Origin: Pelagibacteraceae bacterium AG-390-M19
Lineage (GTDB): Bacteria > Pseudomonadota > Alphaproteobacteria > Pelagibacterales > Pelagibacteraceae
Reading direction: 5' to 3'
Assembly: GCA_003279765.1 (NCBI GenBank)
Contig: QCHC01000002.1
Span: 1-50,287 of the forward strand
Length of the DNA: 50,287 nt
Under the pieces are notes generated by a model. That model was not told where the DNA came from and made no database searches. It saw nothing but the letters and a program-made list of their open reading frames with translations. Of the stretch, positions 11,111 through 20,300 are shown piece after piece. A program made the translations under genes and the position numbers. How positions within the stretch are numbered: the stretch's first letter is position 1; each line of letters opens with the position of its first letter.

Positions 11111-14029
11111 ATGTCTTCATCAAAAAATTTCGATTTCGAAAAAAACTCATTTTTACATAAATCAAATAGTGCATTTATCGAGCAAATGTATTTAAAATTT
11201 ATCAACAAAGATAAAGATATTCCTGAAAGTTGGTTAAATTATTTTGAAGGAATTGGTGATGAGATAAAAGTAATTGCGAATGAAATAAATGGACCATCAT
11301 GGGGACCAGAAAAAACCAAAGTAAATATTGATGAGCTTCAAAAAAAAATAGATGAAGATGAAAATAACAGCCTAAATAACGAAAAAATAGATACCTCTGA
11401 AAAGTTCAATTTCCAATTACTTGCAGATTCAAACAAAGACTCAATAAGTGCCGTTGCTCTAATTAGAGCTTATAGATTAAGAGGACATTTGTTGGCTGAA
11501 CTTGATCCTTTAGGAATGAGAGAATCTGAATATTTAGATGAACTTCATCCAGAGTTTTATGGTTTTAAAAAAGAAAATTATGAAAGAAAAATTTTCTTAA
11601 ATGGAGTGATTAATAAAAAGTATGCCAATATTAGAGAAATTTTAAAATTTATGAAAAAAACCTATTGTGGAAAAATAGGTTATGAGTTTATGCATATTTC
11701 TAATCCTGATGAAAGAAAATGGTTTAGAGATAGAATTGAACAAGATGACAAAGCTCTTCAGTTTACTAAAAATGGAAAAGAAGCGATCTTAAATAAATTG
11801 GTTCAAGCAGAAGGTTTTGAAAAATTTTTAGCAACTAAGTATGTTGGTACAAAAAGATTTGGATTAGATGGTGGAGAAAGTTTAATACCTGCGCTAGAGC
11901 AAATAATTAAAATTGGTGGTCAACAACAAATAAAAGAAGTTAAAATTGGAATGTCTCATAGAGGCAGATTAAATGTTTTAGCAAATGTATTACAAAAATC
12001 TTATAAAAGAATATTTAATGAATTTGCTGGAGAATTTAGTGACGAAACTGAGGATAGTGCTGGTGATGTAAAATATCATCTTGGTGCATCTTCTGACAGA
12101 CAGTTTGATGGAAATTCTGTTCATGTTAGTTTGACAGATAATCCATCCCACCTTGAGGCTGTAAATCCTGTTGTTTTAGGGCAAACTAGAGCAAAACAAT
12201 TTTTTCATAAAGATAAAGAGAGAAACAAAGTTATCCCAATACTAATTCATGGTGATGCAGCATTTGCTGGACAGGGCGTGGTAGCTGAATGTTTTGCTAT
12301 GTCAGGTCTGCCAGGACATAACACTGGTGGAACTATTCATATAATTGTAAATAATCAAATTGGTTTTACTACAAGCCCACGGTTTGCAAGATCATCACCT
12401 TATCCATCTGATGTTGCTAAAATGGTTGAAGCACCAATTTTACATGTTAATGGAGATGACCCAGAAGCAGTTGTTTACGCGACTAGAATTGCAACAGAGT
12501 TCAGATTAAAGTTTAACAGAGATGTTGTAGTGGACTTAATTTGTTATAGAAGATTTGGTCATAATGAGGGAGATGAGCCATCATTTACTCAGCCATTGAT
12601 GTATCAGAAGATTAAAGCTCACCCAAGTGTTTATAAGATTTATGGAAGTAAACTCGTTAGTGAAAATACGATTACCAAGGAATTACTAGATCAAAATGTT
12701 AAGTCATTTAAGAATTTATTGGATGATCAGTATAAAAGTGCAAAAGATTATAATCCTAAAATAGAATGGTTTGAGGGAACATGGTCTAGATACAAACCTG
12801 AAAAAGGTAAAGATAAAAGAGGAGTTTCAGGTTTTGATGAAGATAAATTAAAATTAATTTCAGACAAGATTAATTCTGTACCAGTTGAAAAAAATATTCA
12901 TAAAACCATTTCTAAAATATTCAATGTAAGAAAAGAGTCTGTTGAAAAGGGAACAGGGATTGATTGGTCATCAGCTGAGGCACTTGCTTTTGGATCTTTA
13001 TTAGTTGAGGGATATCCGGTTAGATTGGTTGGACAAGACTCTGGAAGAGGAACTTTTAGTCAAAGACATTCGGTATTAAGAAATCAAGTTGATAACTCTA
13101 GATATATTCCTTTAAACAATATTTCAAAAGATCAAAAACAATTCGAAGTTGTTGATAGTTTTTTGTCTGAACTCGCTGTTTTGGGATTTGAATATGGGTA
13201 TAGTTTAGTTGAACCAAATACACTTACTATCTGGGAAGCTCAATTTGGAGATTTTGCAAATGGAGCTCAAGTCGTGATTGATCAATTTATAGCGTCAGGT
13301 GAAAGAAAGTGGAACAGAGCTTCAGGAATTGTAATGTTGTTACCTCATGGATACGAAGGTCAAGGTCCAGAACATTCATCTGCTAGATTGGAAAGGTTTT
13401 TACAATTATGTTCAAATGATAATATGCAAGTGATGAATTGCACAACTCCAGCCAATTATTATCATGCATTAAGACGTCAAATGCATAGAGATTTTAGAAA
13501 ACCACTAATTATAATGACACCAAAATCATTACTCAGAAATAAATACTGTGTTTCTAACTTAGAGGATTTTAATAAACAAAATACTTTCCACAGAGTTTTA
13601 TGGGATCATGCAATTGATCCAAAATCAAATGGATTTATTAAACTTAAAGAAAGTTCTGAGATTAAAAAAGTTATCTTGTGCTCGGGTAAAGTTTACTTTG
13701 ACTTACTTGATGCTAGAGAAAAATTAAAAAGAGATGATGTAATCTTGTTTAGAATAGAACAACTTTATCCTTTTCCAGCAAAGGCTTTGGTAAATGAACT
13801 TAAACCTTATTCCAAAAATGCTGAATTCTTTTGGTGCCAAGAAGAACCTAAGAATATGGGAGCATGGTTTTCAGTGAGAGATTATATTCAATGGACATTA
13901 GATACTTTAAAGGCTAAATATAATAAAATTTCTTATATAGGAAGAAGCCCTGATGCAACTCCAGCAACTGGATATGCAAAGAGGCATAATTCTCAGCAAC
14001 AAGAAATAATTAATAAGGTGTTTGGTTAA
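11111..14029 (+). CDS. sucA: 2-oxoglutarate dehydrogenase E1
   Basis: 972 aa; GMSHRGRLNVLANVL, HGDAAFAGQGVVAEC, RRFGHNEGDEPSFTQPLMY. Confidence 0.97.
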   Translation: MSSSKNFDFEKNSFLHKSNSAFIEQMYLKFINKDKDIPESWLNYFEGIGDEIKVIANEINGPSWGPEKTKVNIDELQKKIDEDENNSLNNEKIDTSEKFNFQLLADSNKDSISAVALIRAYRLRGHLLAELDPLGMRESEYLDELHPEFYGFKKENYERKIFLNGVINKKYANIREILKFMKKTYCGKIGYEFMHISNPDERKWFRDRIEQDDKALQFTKNGKEAILNKLVQAEGFEKFLATKYVGTKRFGLDGGESLIPALEQIIKIGGQQQIKEVKIGMSHRGRLNVLANVLQKSYKRIFNEFAGEFSDETEDSAGDVKYHLGASSDRQFDGNSVHVSLTDNPSHLEAVNPVVLGQTRAKQFFHKDKERNKVIPILIHGDAAFAGQGVVAECFAMSGLPGHNTGGTIHIIVNNQIGFTTSPRFARSSPYPSDVAKMVEAPILHVNGDDPEAVVYATRIATEFRLKFNRDVVVDLICYRRFGHNEGDEPSFTQPLMYQKIKAHPSVYKIYGSKLVSENTITKELLDQNVKSFKNLLDDQYKSAKDYNPKIEWFEGTWSRYKPEKGKDKRGVSGFDEDKLKLISDKINSVPVEKNIHKTISKIFNVRKESVEKGTGIDWSSAEALAFGSLLVEGYPVRLVGQDSGRGTFSQRHSVLRNQVDNSRYIPLNNISKDQKQFEVVDSFLSELAVLGFEYGYSLVEPNTLTIWEAQFGDFANGAQVVIDQFIASGERKWNRASGIVMLLPHGYEGQGPEHSSARLERFLQLCSNDNMQVMNCTTPANYYHALRRQMHRDFRKPLIIMTPKSLLRNKYCVSNLEDFNKQNTFHRVLWDHAIDPKSNGFIKLKESSEIKKVILCSGKVYFDLLDAREKLKRDDVILFRIEQLYPFPAKALVNELKPYSKNAEFFWCQEEPKNMGAWFSVRDYIQWTLDTLKAKYNKISYIGRSPDATPATGYAKRHNSQQQEIINKVFG

Positions 14030-14035
14030 ATTATA

Positions 14036-15337
14036 ATGAGTGAAAAAATAGTAGTTCCAGTACTTGGTGAAAGTATTACAGAAGCAACGGTTGCAAAATG
14101 GTTAAAAAAAACTGGAGATGCAGTTGAAGCTGATGAGCCAATTGTGGAGCTTGAAACTGATAAAGTTAATTTAGAGGTTCCATCACCAATAACTGGTGTT
14201 TTAACAGAAATTAACTCACAAGACGGTTCTACAGTAGAAGTTGGAGCTTTATTGGGATCAGTGTCTGAAAACGGTTCAGCTAAAGTTACACCAACTGAAA
14301 AGAAAGAAGAGCCTAAACAAGTTAAAGAAACTACTACTGAAAACAATGTCATTCAATTAGATACAAATAAAAAAGAACCACAAATTTTTGAGGAACAAAA
14401 ACAAGAAACAAAAAAACCCAAGCCTTTAGTTTTAACTGAGGAAGTAGTTCAAGACTCGGCACCAATTAGAGAGAATAGAAACGATACTTTGTCTCCTGCT
14501 GTGAGAAAAATTGTAACTGAAAATAATATTGATATTGGTTCAGTTCAAGGTTCAGGAAAAAATGGTCAAGTTCTAAAAGGAGACCTTATAAGTTTAATGG
14601 GTGCAAGTCCAAAACCATCAGAGAGAAAAATTCAATATGGTCAAGAAGAACGAATTAAAATGACCAGACTAAGACAGACAATTGCTAAAAGATTAAAACA
14701 AGCTCAAGAAAATGCAGCACTTCTTACAACTTTTAATGAAGTTGACATGACCAATATCATGGAAATGAGAAAAGAAAATCAACAAGACTTTCAAAGTAGG
14801 TATGGAATAAAATTAGGCTTCATGTCATTCTTTGTTAAAGCATGTGTGGTAGCATTAAAACATTTCCCTGCTGTTAATGCTGAAATTGATGGAGATGAAA
14901 TTATATATAAAAACTATTATAATATAAGTTTTGCTGTAGGTACGGACAAAGGTTTAGTTGTTCCAGTTTTAAGAAATGCAGACGAGCTTTCGTTTGCAGA
15001 TATTGAAAAAAATATTAAAGATATTTCTGAAAAAGCTAGAGATGGAAAATTAACAATAGAAGATCTGCAAGGAGGAACATTTACTATCAGTAATGGTGGA
15101 GTATATGGTTCAATGTTATCAACTCCAATTCTAAACTTACCTCAATCAGGTGTTTTAGGCATGCATAACATCGTAGAGCGACCAGTAGCAGTAGATGGCG
15201 AAATAAAAATAAGACCTATTATGTATTTAGCTCTTTCTTATGATCACAGAATTATTGATGGCAAAGAATCTGTTTCTTTTTTAAAAATGATTAAAGAAAA
15301 TCTAGAAGATCCTAGAAGATTATTTTTGGATATTTAA
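14036..15337 (+). CDS. sucB: dihydrolipoamide succinyltransferase (E2)
   Basis: Lipoyl domain [15 protein letters not shown]; catalytic domain [18 protein letters not shown]. Confidence 0.96.
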   Translation: MSEKIVVPVLGESITEATVAKWLKKTGDAVEADEPIVELETDKVNLEVPSPITGVLTEINSQDGSTVEVGALLGSVSENGSAKVTPTEKKEEPKQVKETTTENNVIQLDTNKKEPQIFEEQKQETKKPKPLVLTEEVVQDSAPIRENRNDTLSPAVRKIVTENNIDIGSVQGSGKNGQVLKGDLISLMGASPKPSERKIQYGQEERIKMTRLRQTIAKRLKQAQENAALLTTFNEVDMTNIMEMRKENQQDFQSRYGIKLGFMSFFVKACVVALKHFPAVNAEIDGDEIIYKNYYNISFAVGTDKGLVVPVLRNADELSFADIEKNIKDISEKARDGKLTIEDLQGGTFTISNGGVYGSMLSTPILNLPQSGVLGMHNIVERPVAVDGEIKIRPIMYLALSYDHRIIDGKESVSFLKMIKENLEDPRRLFLDI

Positions 15338-16738
15338 ATGTCAGAAAAATTTCAAGCTGTAGTTATTGGAGGAGGCCCTGGTGGTTATGTTTGTGCAATT
15401 AGGCTTGCACAATTAGGTTTAAAAACAGCTTGTATAGAATCGAGAGGTTCATTAGGAGGAACTTGCTTAAATGTTGGCTGTATACCCTCAAAAAGTTTAT
15501 TAAATCTTTCCGAAGAATTTCATAAAGTAAAAAATCTGTCCAATAAGGGTATCGAGATAGGTGAGGTGAAACTTAACCTTGAAAAGATGATGAAAAGTAA
15601 AGATAAAGCTGTAACAATATTGACCAAAGGTGTTGAATTTCTTTTAAAAAAAAACAAAGTTACTTATTTTAAAGGTCACGGAAGCTTTAAATCAAAAAAT
15701 CAAATCTCAATTAAAGATGACAAGAATAATGAGACAATTATTGAGTCAGAAAAAACAGTTATAGCAACCGGATCTGTGCCAGTTTCATTACCTGGAATTG
15801 ATATTGATGAAAAAGTAATAGTTTCCTCAACAGGGGCTTTAAAATTAGAGAAAGTACCAAATAAAATGGTCGTAGTTGGAGGCGGCTACATTGGTTTAGA
15901 GATGGGTTCAGTTTGGTCAAGACTAGGTTCAGAAGTTCAGGTCGTAGAATTCTTAGATCATATTACACCTGGAATGGATAAAGAAATTTCATCTGAGTTT
16001 ATGAAAATTTTAAAAAAACAAGGTATTAAATTTAATATGCAAAACAAAGTTGAAACAATTCAGAAAAATAAAAACGGAGCAGTTGTTTCAACGGTAGATA
16101 AAGACGGCAATAAAAATAATTTTGAATGTGATGTAGTGTTAATTTCTGTTGGAAGAAAGCCAAATACAGATGGATTAAATTTAGATGCAGTAGGCATTGA
16201 TTTAGATGAAAGAAAAAGAATAAAAACTGATAAAACTTTTAAAACAAATGTCGAAAATATTTTTGCTATTGGCGATGTAATAGTAGGACCAATGCTTGCT
16301 CATAAAGCTGAAGATGAAGGAATTGCAGTTGCTGAAAATATTGTAGGACAATCTGGACATGTTAATTATGATACAATTCCTGGTGTTGTGTATACTACTC
16401 CAGAAGTTGCATCTATAGGAAAAACAGAAGAACAATTAAAAGAACTTAATCAAAAGTATAAAGTTGGTAAATTTTCATTTATGGCAAATTCTAGAGCTAA
16501 AGCAATTGATGATGCTGAGGGATTTGTAAAAATTTTAGCAGATGAGCAAACAGATAAAGTATTAGGAGCTCATATTATAGGCCCTCATGCAGGAGAATTG
16601 ATCGCAGAAATTGGTGTAGCTATGGAATTTGGTGCAAGTTCAGAAGATATAGCGAGAACATGTCATGCGCACCCAACGTTTTCAGAAGCAGTTAAAGAAG
16701 CTGCATTATCAGTAGATAAAAGAGCAATACACTCTTAA
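15338..16738 (+). CDS. lpdA: dihydrolipoamide dehydrogenase (E3)
   Basis: GGGPGGYVCAIRLAQLG, GGTCLNVGCIPSKSLL, C-terminal HAHPTFSEAVKEAAL; ends ...DKRAIHS*. Confidence 0.96.
   Translation: MSEKFQAVVIGGGPGGYVCAIRLAQLGLKTACIESRGSLGGTCLNVGCIPSKSLLNLSEEFHKVKNLSNKGIEIGEVKLNLEKMMKSKDKAVTILTKGVEFLLKKNKVTYFKGHGSFKSKNQISIKDDKNNETIIESEKTVIATGSVPVSLPGIDIDEKVIVSSTGALKLEKVPNKMVVVGGGYIGLEMGSVWSRLGSEVQVVEFLDHITPGMDKEISSEFMKILKKQGIKFNMQNKVETIQKNKNGAVVSTVDKDGNKNNFECDVVLISVGRKPNTDGLNLDAVGIDLDERKRIKTDKTFKTNVENIFAIGDVIVGPMLAHKAEDEGIAVAENIVGQSGHVNYDTIPGVVYTTPEVASIGKTEEQLKELNQKYKVGKFSFMANSRAKAIDDAEGFVKILADEQTDKVLGAHIIGPHAGELIAEIGVAMEFGASSEDIARTCHAHPTFSEAVKEAALSVDKRAIHS
16726..16738 (+). repeat. left copy of 13-bp direct repeat aatacactcttaa (attL-like core, overlaps lpd stop)
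   Basis: Identical to 23235-23247; extends to 18/21 identity (16718-16738 vs 23227-23247). Confidence 0.75.
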
Positions 16739-16742
16739 ACTA

Positions 16743-16765
16743 TAGGATTTTATAGGAAAATCCTA
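16743..16765 (+). terminator. hairpin just downstream of lpd (possible terminator; weak T-tract)
   Basis: TAGGATTTT-ATAGG-AAAATCCTA, 9-bp perfect inverted repeat with 5-nt loop, starting 5 nt after the lpd stop. Confidence 0.4.
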
Positions 16766-16869
16766 AATTATCCTTTTGTATCAATAAGAATAATCGAATT
16801 TTTCAAAATAAATAACTATTTTTAAATTTGTTGTGGTTGCTAACTTTTTTTAAATATTAATTCGTATTT

Positions 16870-16922
16870 CTTGGTACACTCTTGGTACAGAGACAAAAAT
16901 CGTCTTGGTACAATCTTGGTAC
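16870..16922 (+). repeat. four CTTGGTAC direct repeats (16870, 16881, 16904, 16915), i.e. two pairs with 11-bp period
   Basis: cttggtacactcttggtacagagacaaaaatcgtcttggtacaatcttggtac read directly. Confidence 0.85.
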
Positions 16923-16979
16923 GGGTATGTATTTGACTCTCGGTTAGACTCATGGTTCAGGATTTGTTAATCTTGGATA

Positions 16980-17153
16980 GTGAAAAGATTTGAAAAAATA
17001 TTTAGAGGTAAAATTTCATATAAAAGAATTGATAAATACGTTAATTTAGTTCGTAAAACATTAGATCCAGATGATGATATGGCAATAGAATTTGACATCC
17101 AGGATGATTATCAGCATATTAAAATTGAAGTATTTGATAGAGTTTTACATTAA
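16980..17153 (+). CDS. 57-aa hypothetical protein (not in supplied ORF track)
   Basis: GTG start: MKRFEKIFRGKISYKRIDKYVNLVRKTLDPDDDMAIEFDIQDDYQHIKIEVFDRVLH*; stop overlaps the next ATG as TAATG. Confidence 0.6.
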   Translation: MKRFEKIFRGKISYKRIDKYVNLVRKTLDPDDDMAIEFDIQDDYQHIKIEVFDRVLH

Positions 17154-17341
17154 TGGAAACTTGGCAAGTAATATTAGCAATAATTATAGTAGGCTTATCA
17201 ATGGTAATGCCAATTTATTATTCATATAAAAAGAAGAAATTAGAAAGAAAATTAAAAGAGGGAAGAGAAGTAACTGAAAAAGAAAAAATAAGAGTTTATT
17301 TAGATAATATAAACGAGAAGTTCAGAGCTAAGCATAGATGA
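17153..17341 (+). CDS. 62-aa single-pass membrane protein with basic tail
   Basis: METWQVILAIIIVGLSMVMPIYYSYKKKKLERKLKEG...; hydrophobic N-terminal segment; overlaps both neighbours (TAATG and ATGA). Confidence 0.7.
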   Translation: METWQVILAIIIVGLSMVMPIYYSYKKKKLERKLKEGREVTEKEKIRVYLDNINEKFRAKHR

Positions 17342-20300
17342 GATTAAAGATAGACGCTCAAACAGCCTTTATAAAAGAAATTTGCACCTACTATATGGAT
17401 TTCTTAAAAACAGGTTTTAAAAAAACAAGATTCCCAAAAAGATATTTAAGAATTACAGATGAAAAAGGATATAAGATTGGTATTGATCTTTCAAAGTACG
17501 AAAAATTTAATCTTTCATTAAAAAAAAGAGTTCATAAATCCAAAGGTTTTGAGGATAATATAAGTGTTAATAAAGGTGAATTTGGGGTCAAACTAAATAA
17601 TACATCGCAAGACTTAATCCAAAAACTTGTAAAACAAATTTCAGAAAAGGATATTGAGAGGATTGTTAATCTAACAAATAAAACAATTAAAGAATATTCG
17701 ATATCACACAGAACTAAACCTGATGAGGCTTACGAGAAAATTAATGAAACAATAAAATATGATTTAGATAAACTTATAGTAAATCCAATATGTGAAAAAA
17801 TGGATCCACTTATTGGTAGTCAGAGTAACTATGAAATAGAGTCACAAAATACGTTAAGATTAAGATTGTCAGATACAATTATTAGTCCTTTAACGGATGG
17901 GATCCCTTACATTTTTAATGATTTATTAGCGGATAAAAAAATTAAACCAAAAGATAAAATAGCAGAGCTTTTTAACAAAACGGATATTGCAAATAATATT
18001 TTAAATAGTTTTAAAAATTTAGATGTTAAAGATTTATATTATGATCTTCGTGAAATAGTCATTTCTAGGAGAAATTTAGACAAAAAAGAAACTTATCTAA
18101 ATATATTTCATATAGAGATCGAGGGTAAGGTTTTTCCATTATTTTATACTCAAATAAATATTACAGAAAATTCAGGAAGTGCAAAATTTAAGATTGAACC
18201 ATCAAGTGAATTATTTTTAAATAAGAATGCAATTAAGTATGCTTTTGATGTTTTAAAAACAGATAAAAATATTATTGAATATTACGAAGGTGAAAGAAAA
18301 TTTTATATATCCGAAATAGATAATTTATCTGAATTGATTAACGAAGTTGTTGTTTCATTGATATCAAAGTTGCGTTTAGATGGGAATATAGATGTAAATA
18401 AAACAGACCCACAATTAGTGGTAAGTACAGATAAAAGTTCTACCTTTAAAATTTCAAATAATTTTTCTTTATCAGTTGCGGATAAGTCTGATGAAGCATT
18501 GATAAATGATTATGAAGAAATCTTAGAAATGTTTAATGGATCAAGCAGTGAAATTTTAGATATGTTTAAGAAAATTATATCAGATTTTATATTGAATGAA
18601 CCAGAAGTTATAACTGAAGAACTGGCAGATGAATGGGATGGTATGAGCGTTAATGAAAGGCTAAATTATGTCAGTCCGATACCTTTAAATTCTGAACAGC
18701 AAAAAATAATTAGAGCTCTAAAAAATGAGAAATGTAATTATGTTGTAGTTGAAGGACCACCTGGAACTGGTAAATCACACACAATATCATCAATAGCATT
18801 TGATTATATTCTCTCAGGAAAATCTATTTTAATTCTATCAGATACTAAAGAAGCTTTAGACGTAGTTGAAAATAAAATAGATCAAACTCTAGATAAAGTT
18901 AGAGGGGAAATTAATATTCAAAATCCCATATTAAGATTAGGAAAAATGGGCAACACTTATAGTAAAATTTTATCGAGATCCTCTATGGAAAATATTAGAG
19001 ATTTTCATAGGTCACAAAAAAATGACATTGAAAGTGTAAAAAAAGAAATAAATGAATTAACAAATTATATTGATGATAAAATTAAAATTGAAACAGATCA
19101 TTATAAGTACATTGATAAAGAAAAATTTGAAGAGTTCTCCGAAGTTCAAAAATTAATAAACCCATCAGATTTAGTAATCAAATTAGAATCCTTAAGTGAT
19201 AGTACCGCTAAAGCAGATATAGTTTTAGAAAAAGATGAAAAATTTATTAATACAATAATTGATAAACTTCATGATATTGAAGATGCAGAGGAACTTATTG
19301 ATTTTTTCAAAGATATTTGGAACAAAGATATGGGTAAAAAGAATTTATCAAATTTTATAGTTTTTCTCGATCATTTAAGCATTGTTGAAAAATATATTTT
19401 ACAGGGTGATTCAAATTTTAAAGCTTTAAAGTATTTTACAAAAGTTTCAAAACAAAGATTAACCAATCTAAAGTCCTTTCTAAACGAATACAGTAAAATG
19501 ACTGGTGGTTTTCTTGGTAGTCGATCATGGTTTAAGGGAGATGCGGTTGCTCTTCTTTCGAAAAAGATTGCTTCTACTGTAGGTATAATTAAAGTTTTAA
19601 ATCTAAAAAATGATCATGATAAAATTCAAGAAACTTTAGATGAATACTCAATCTTAAGTGACATAACAAAAAAACAAAATTTTGAAATTGTATGTAAAAT
19701 TATTCAGCATGCAAAAAAAAATGATCAAATTAAATCAATTATAGACGCTAAAAATAAGTTTTATAAAGTTTTAAAATTTTTGAGTATTGATAAATCAAAC
19801 GCAGAAAATGTATTTATCAAACAAGATAATTTAGATTCTTTATATTCAAATATTTTTTTTGAATTTAGTGAAGAAAAAAATGATGCAATTAAAAAATATT
19901 ATGAGATGGAAGAATTTTTTTCTAGAAGTTTTAATATTAAAGATAGATTTGATTATACCAAAACAATGCAAAAACTTCAGTCATTACATACTAGTAAAAT
20001 GGCAAGTGAGCTTGATGGTAAATTAATAAACTTTTATGATAGACAAAAAAATAGTGCTAATGCTATAAGACAAATTATAAGAGCAAAACAAAAATTTCCT
20101 AGAACACAATTTGATAAGTTAAAAACAGCTTTCCCCTGTATAATTTCCAGTGTTAGAGATTTTGCAGAGTATATTAATCTTCAAAAAGACTTATTTGATT
20201 TGATAATTGTTGATGAAGCATCTCAAGTAAGTATAGCGCAAGCATTTCCAGCCCTTATAAGAGCAAAAAAAGTATTAGTTCTTGGAGATAGAAAACAATA

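Noticed and set aside
16861-16925. CTTGGTAC repeats as a CRISPR array
   Set aside because: Repeat unit is only 8 bp with 3-15 bp between copies, no spacers, and no cas genes.
16739-17150. tRNA or tmRNA at the island boundary as the integration site
   Set aside because: No cloverleaf or tRNA 3'-end motif found by eye; the lpd 3'-end duplication explains the boundary better.
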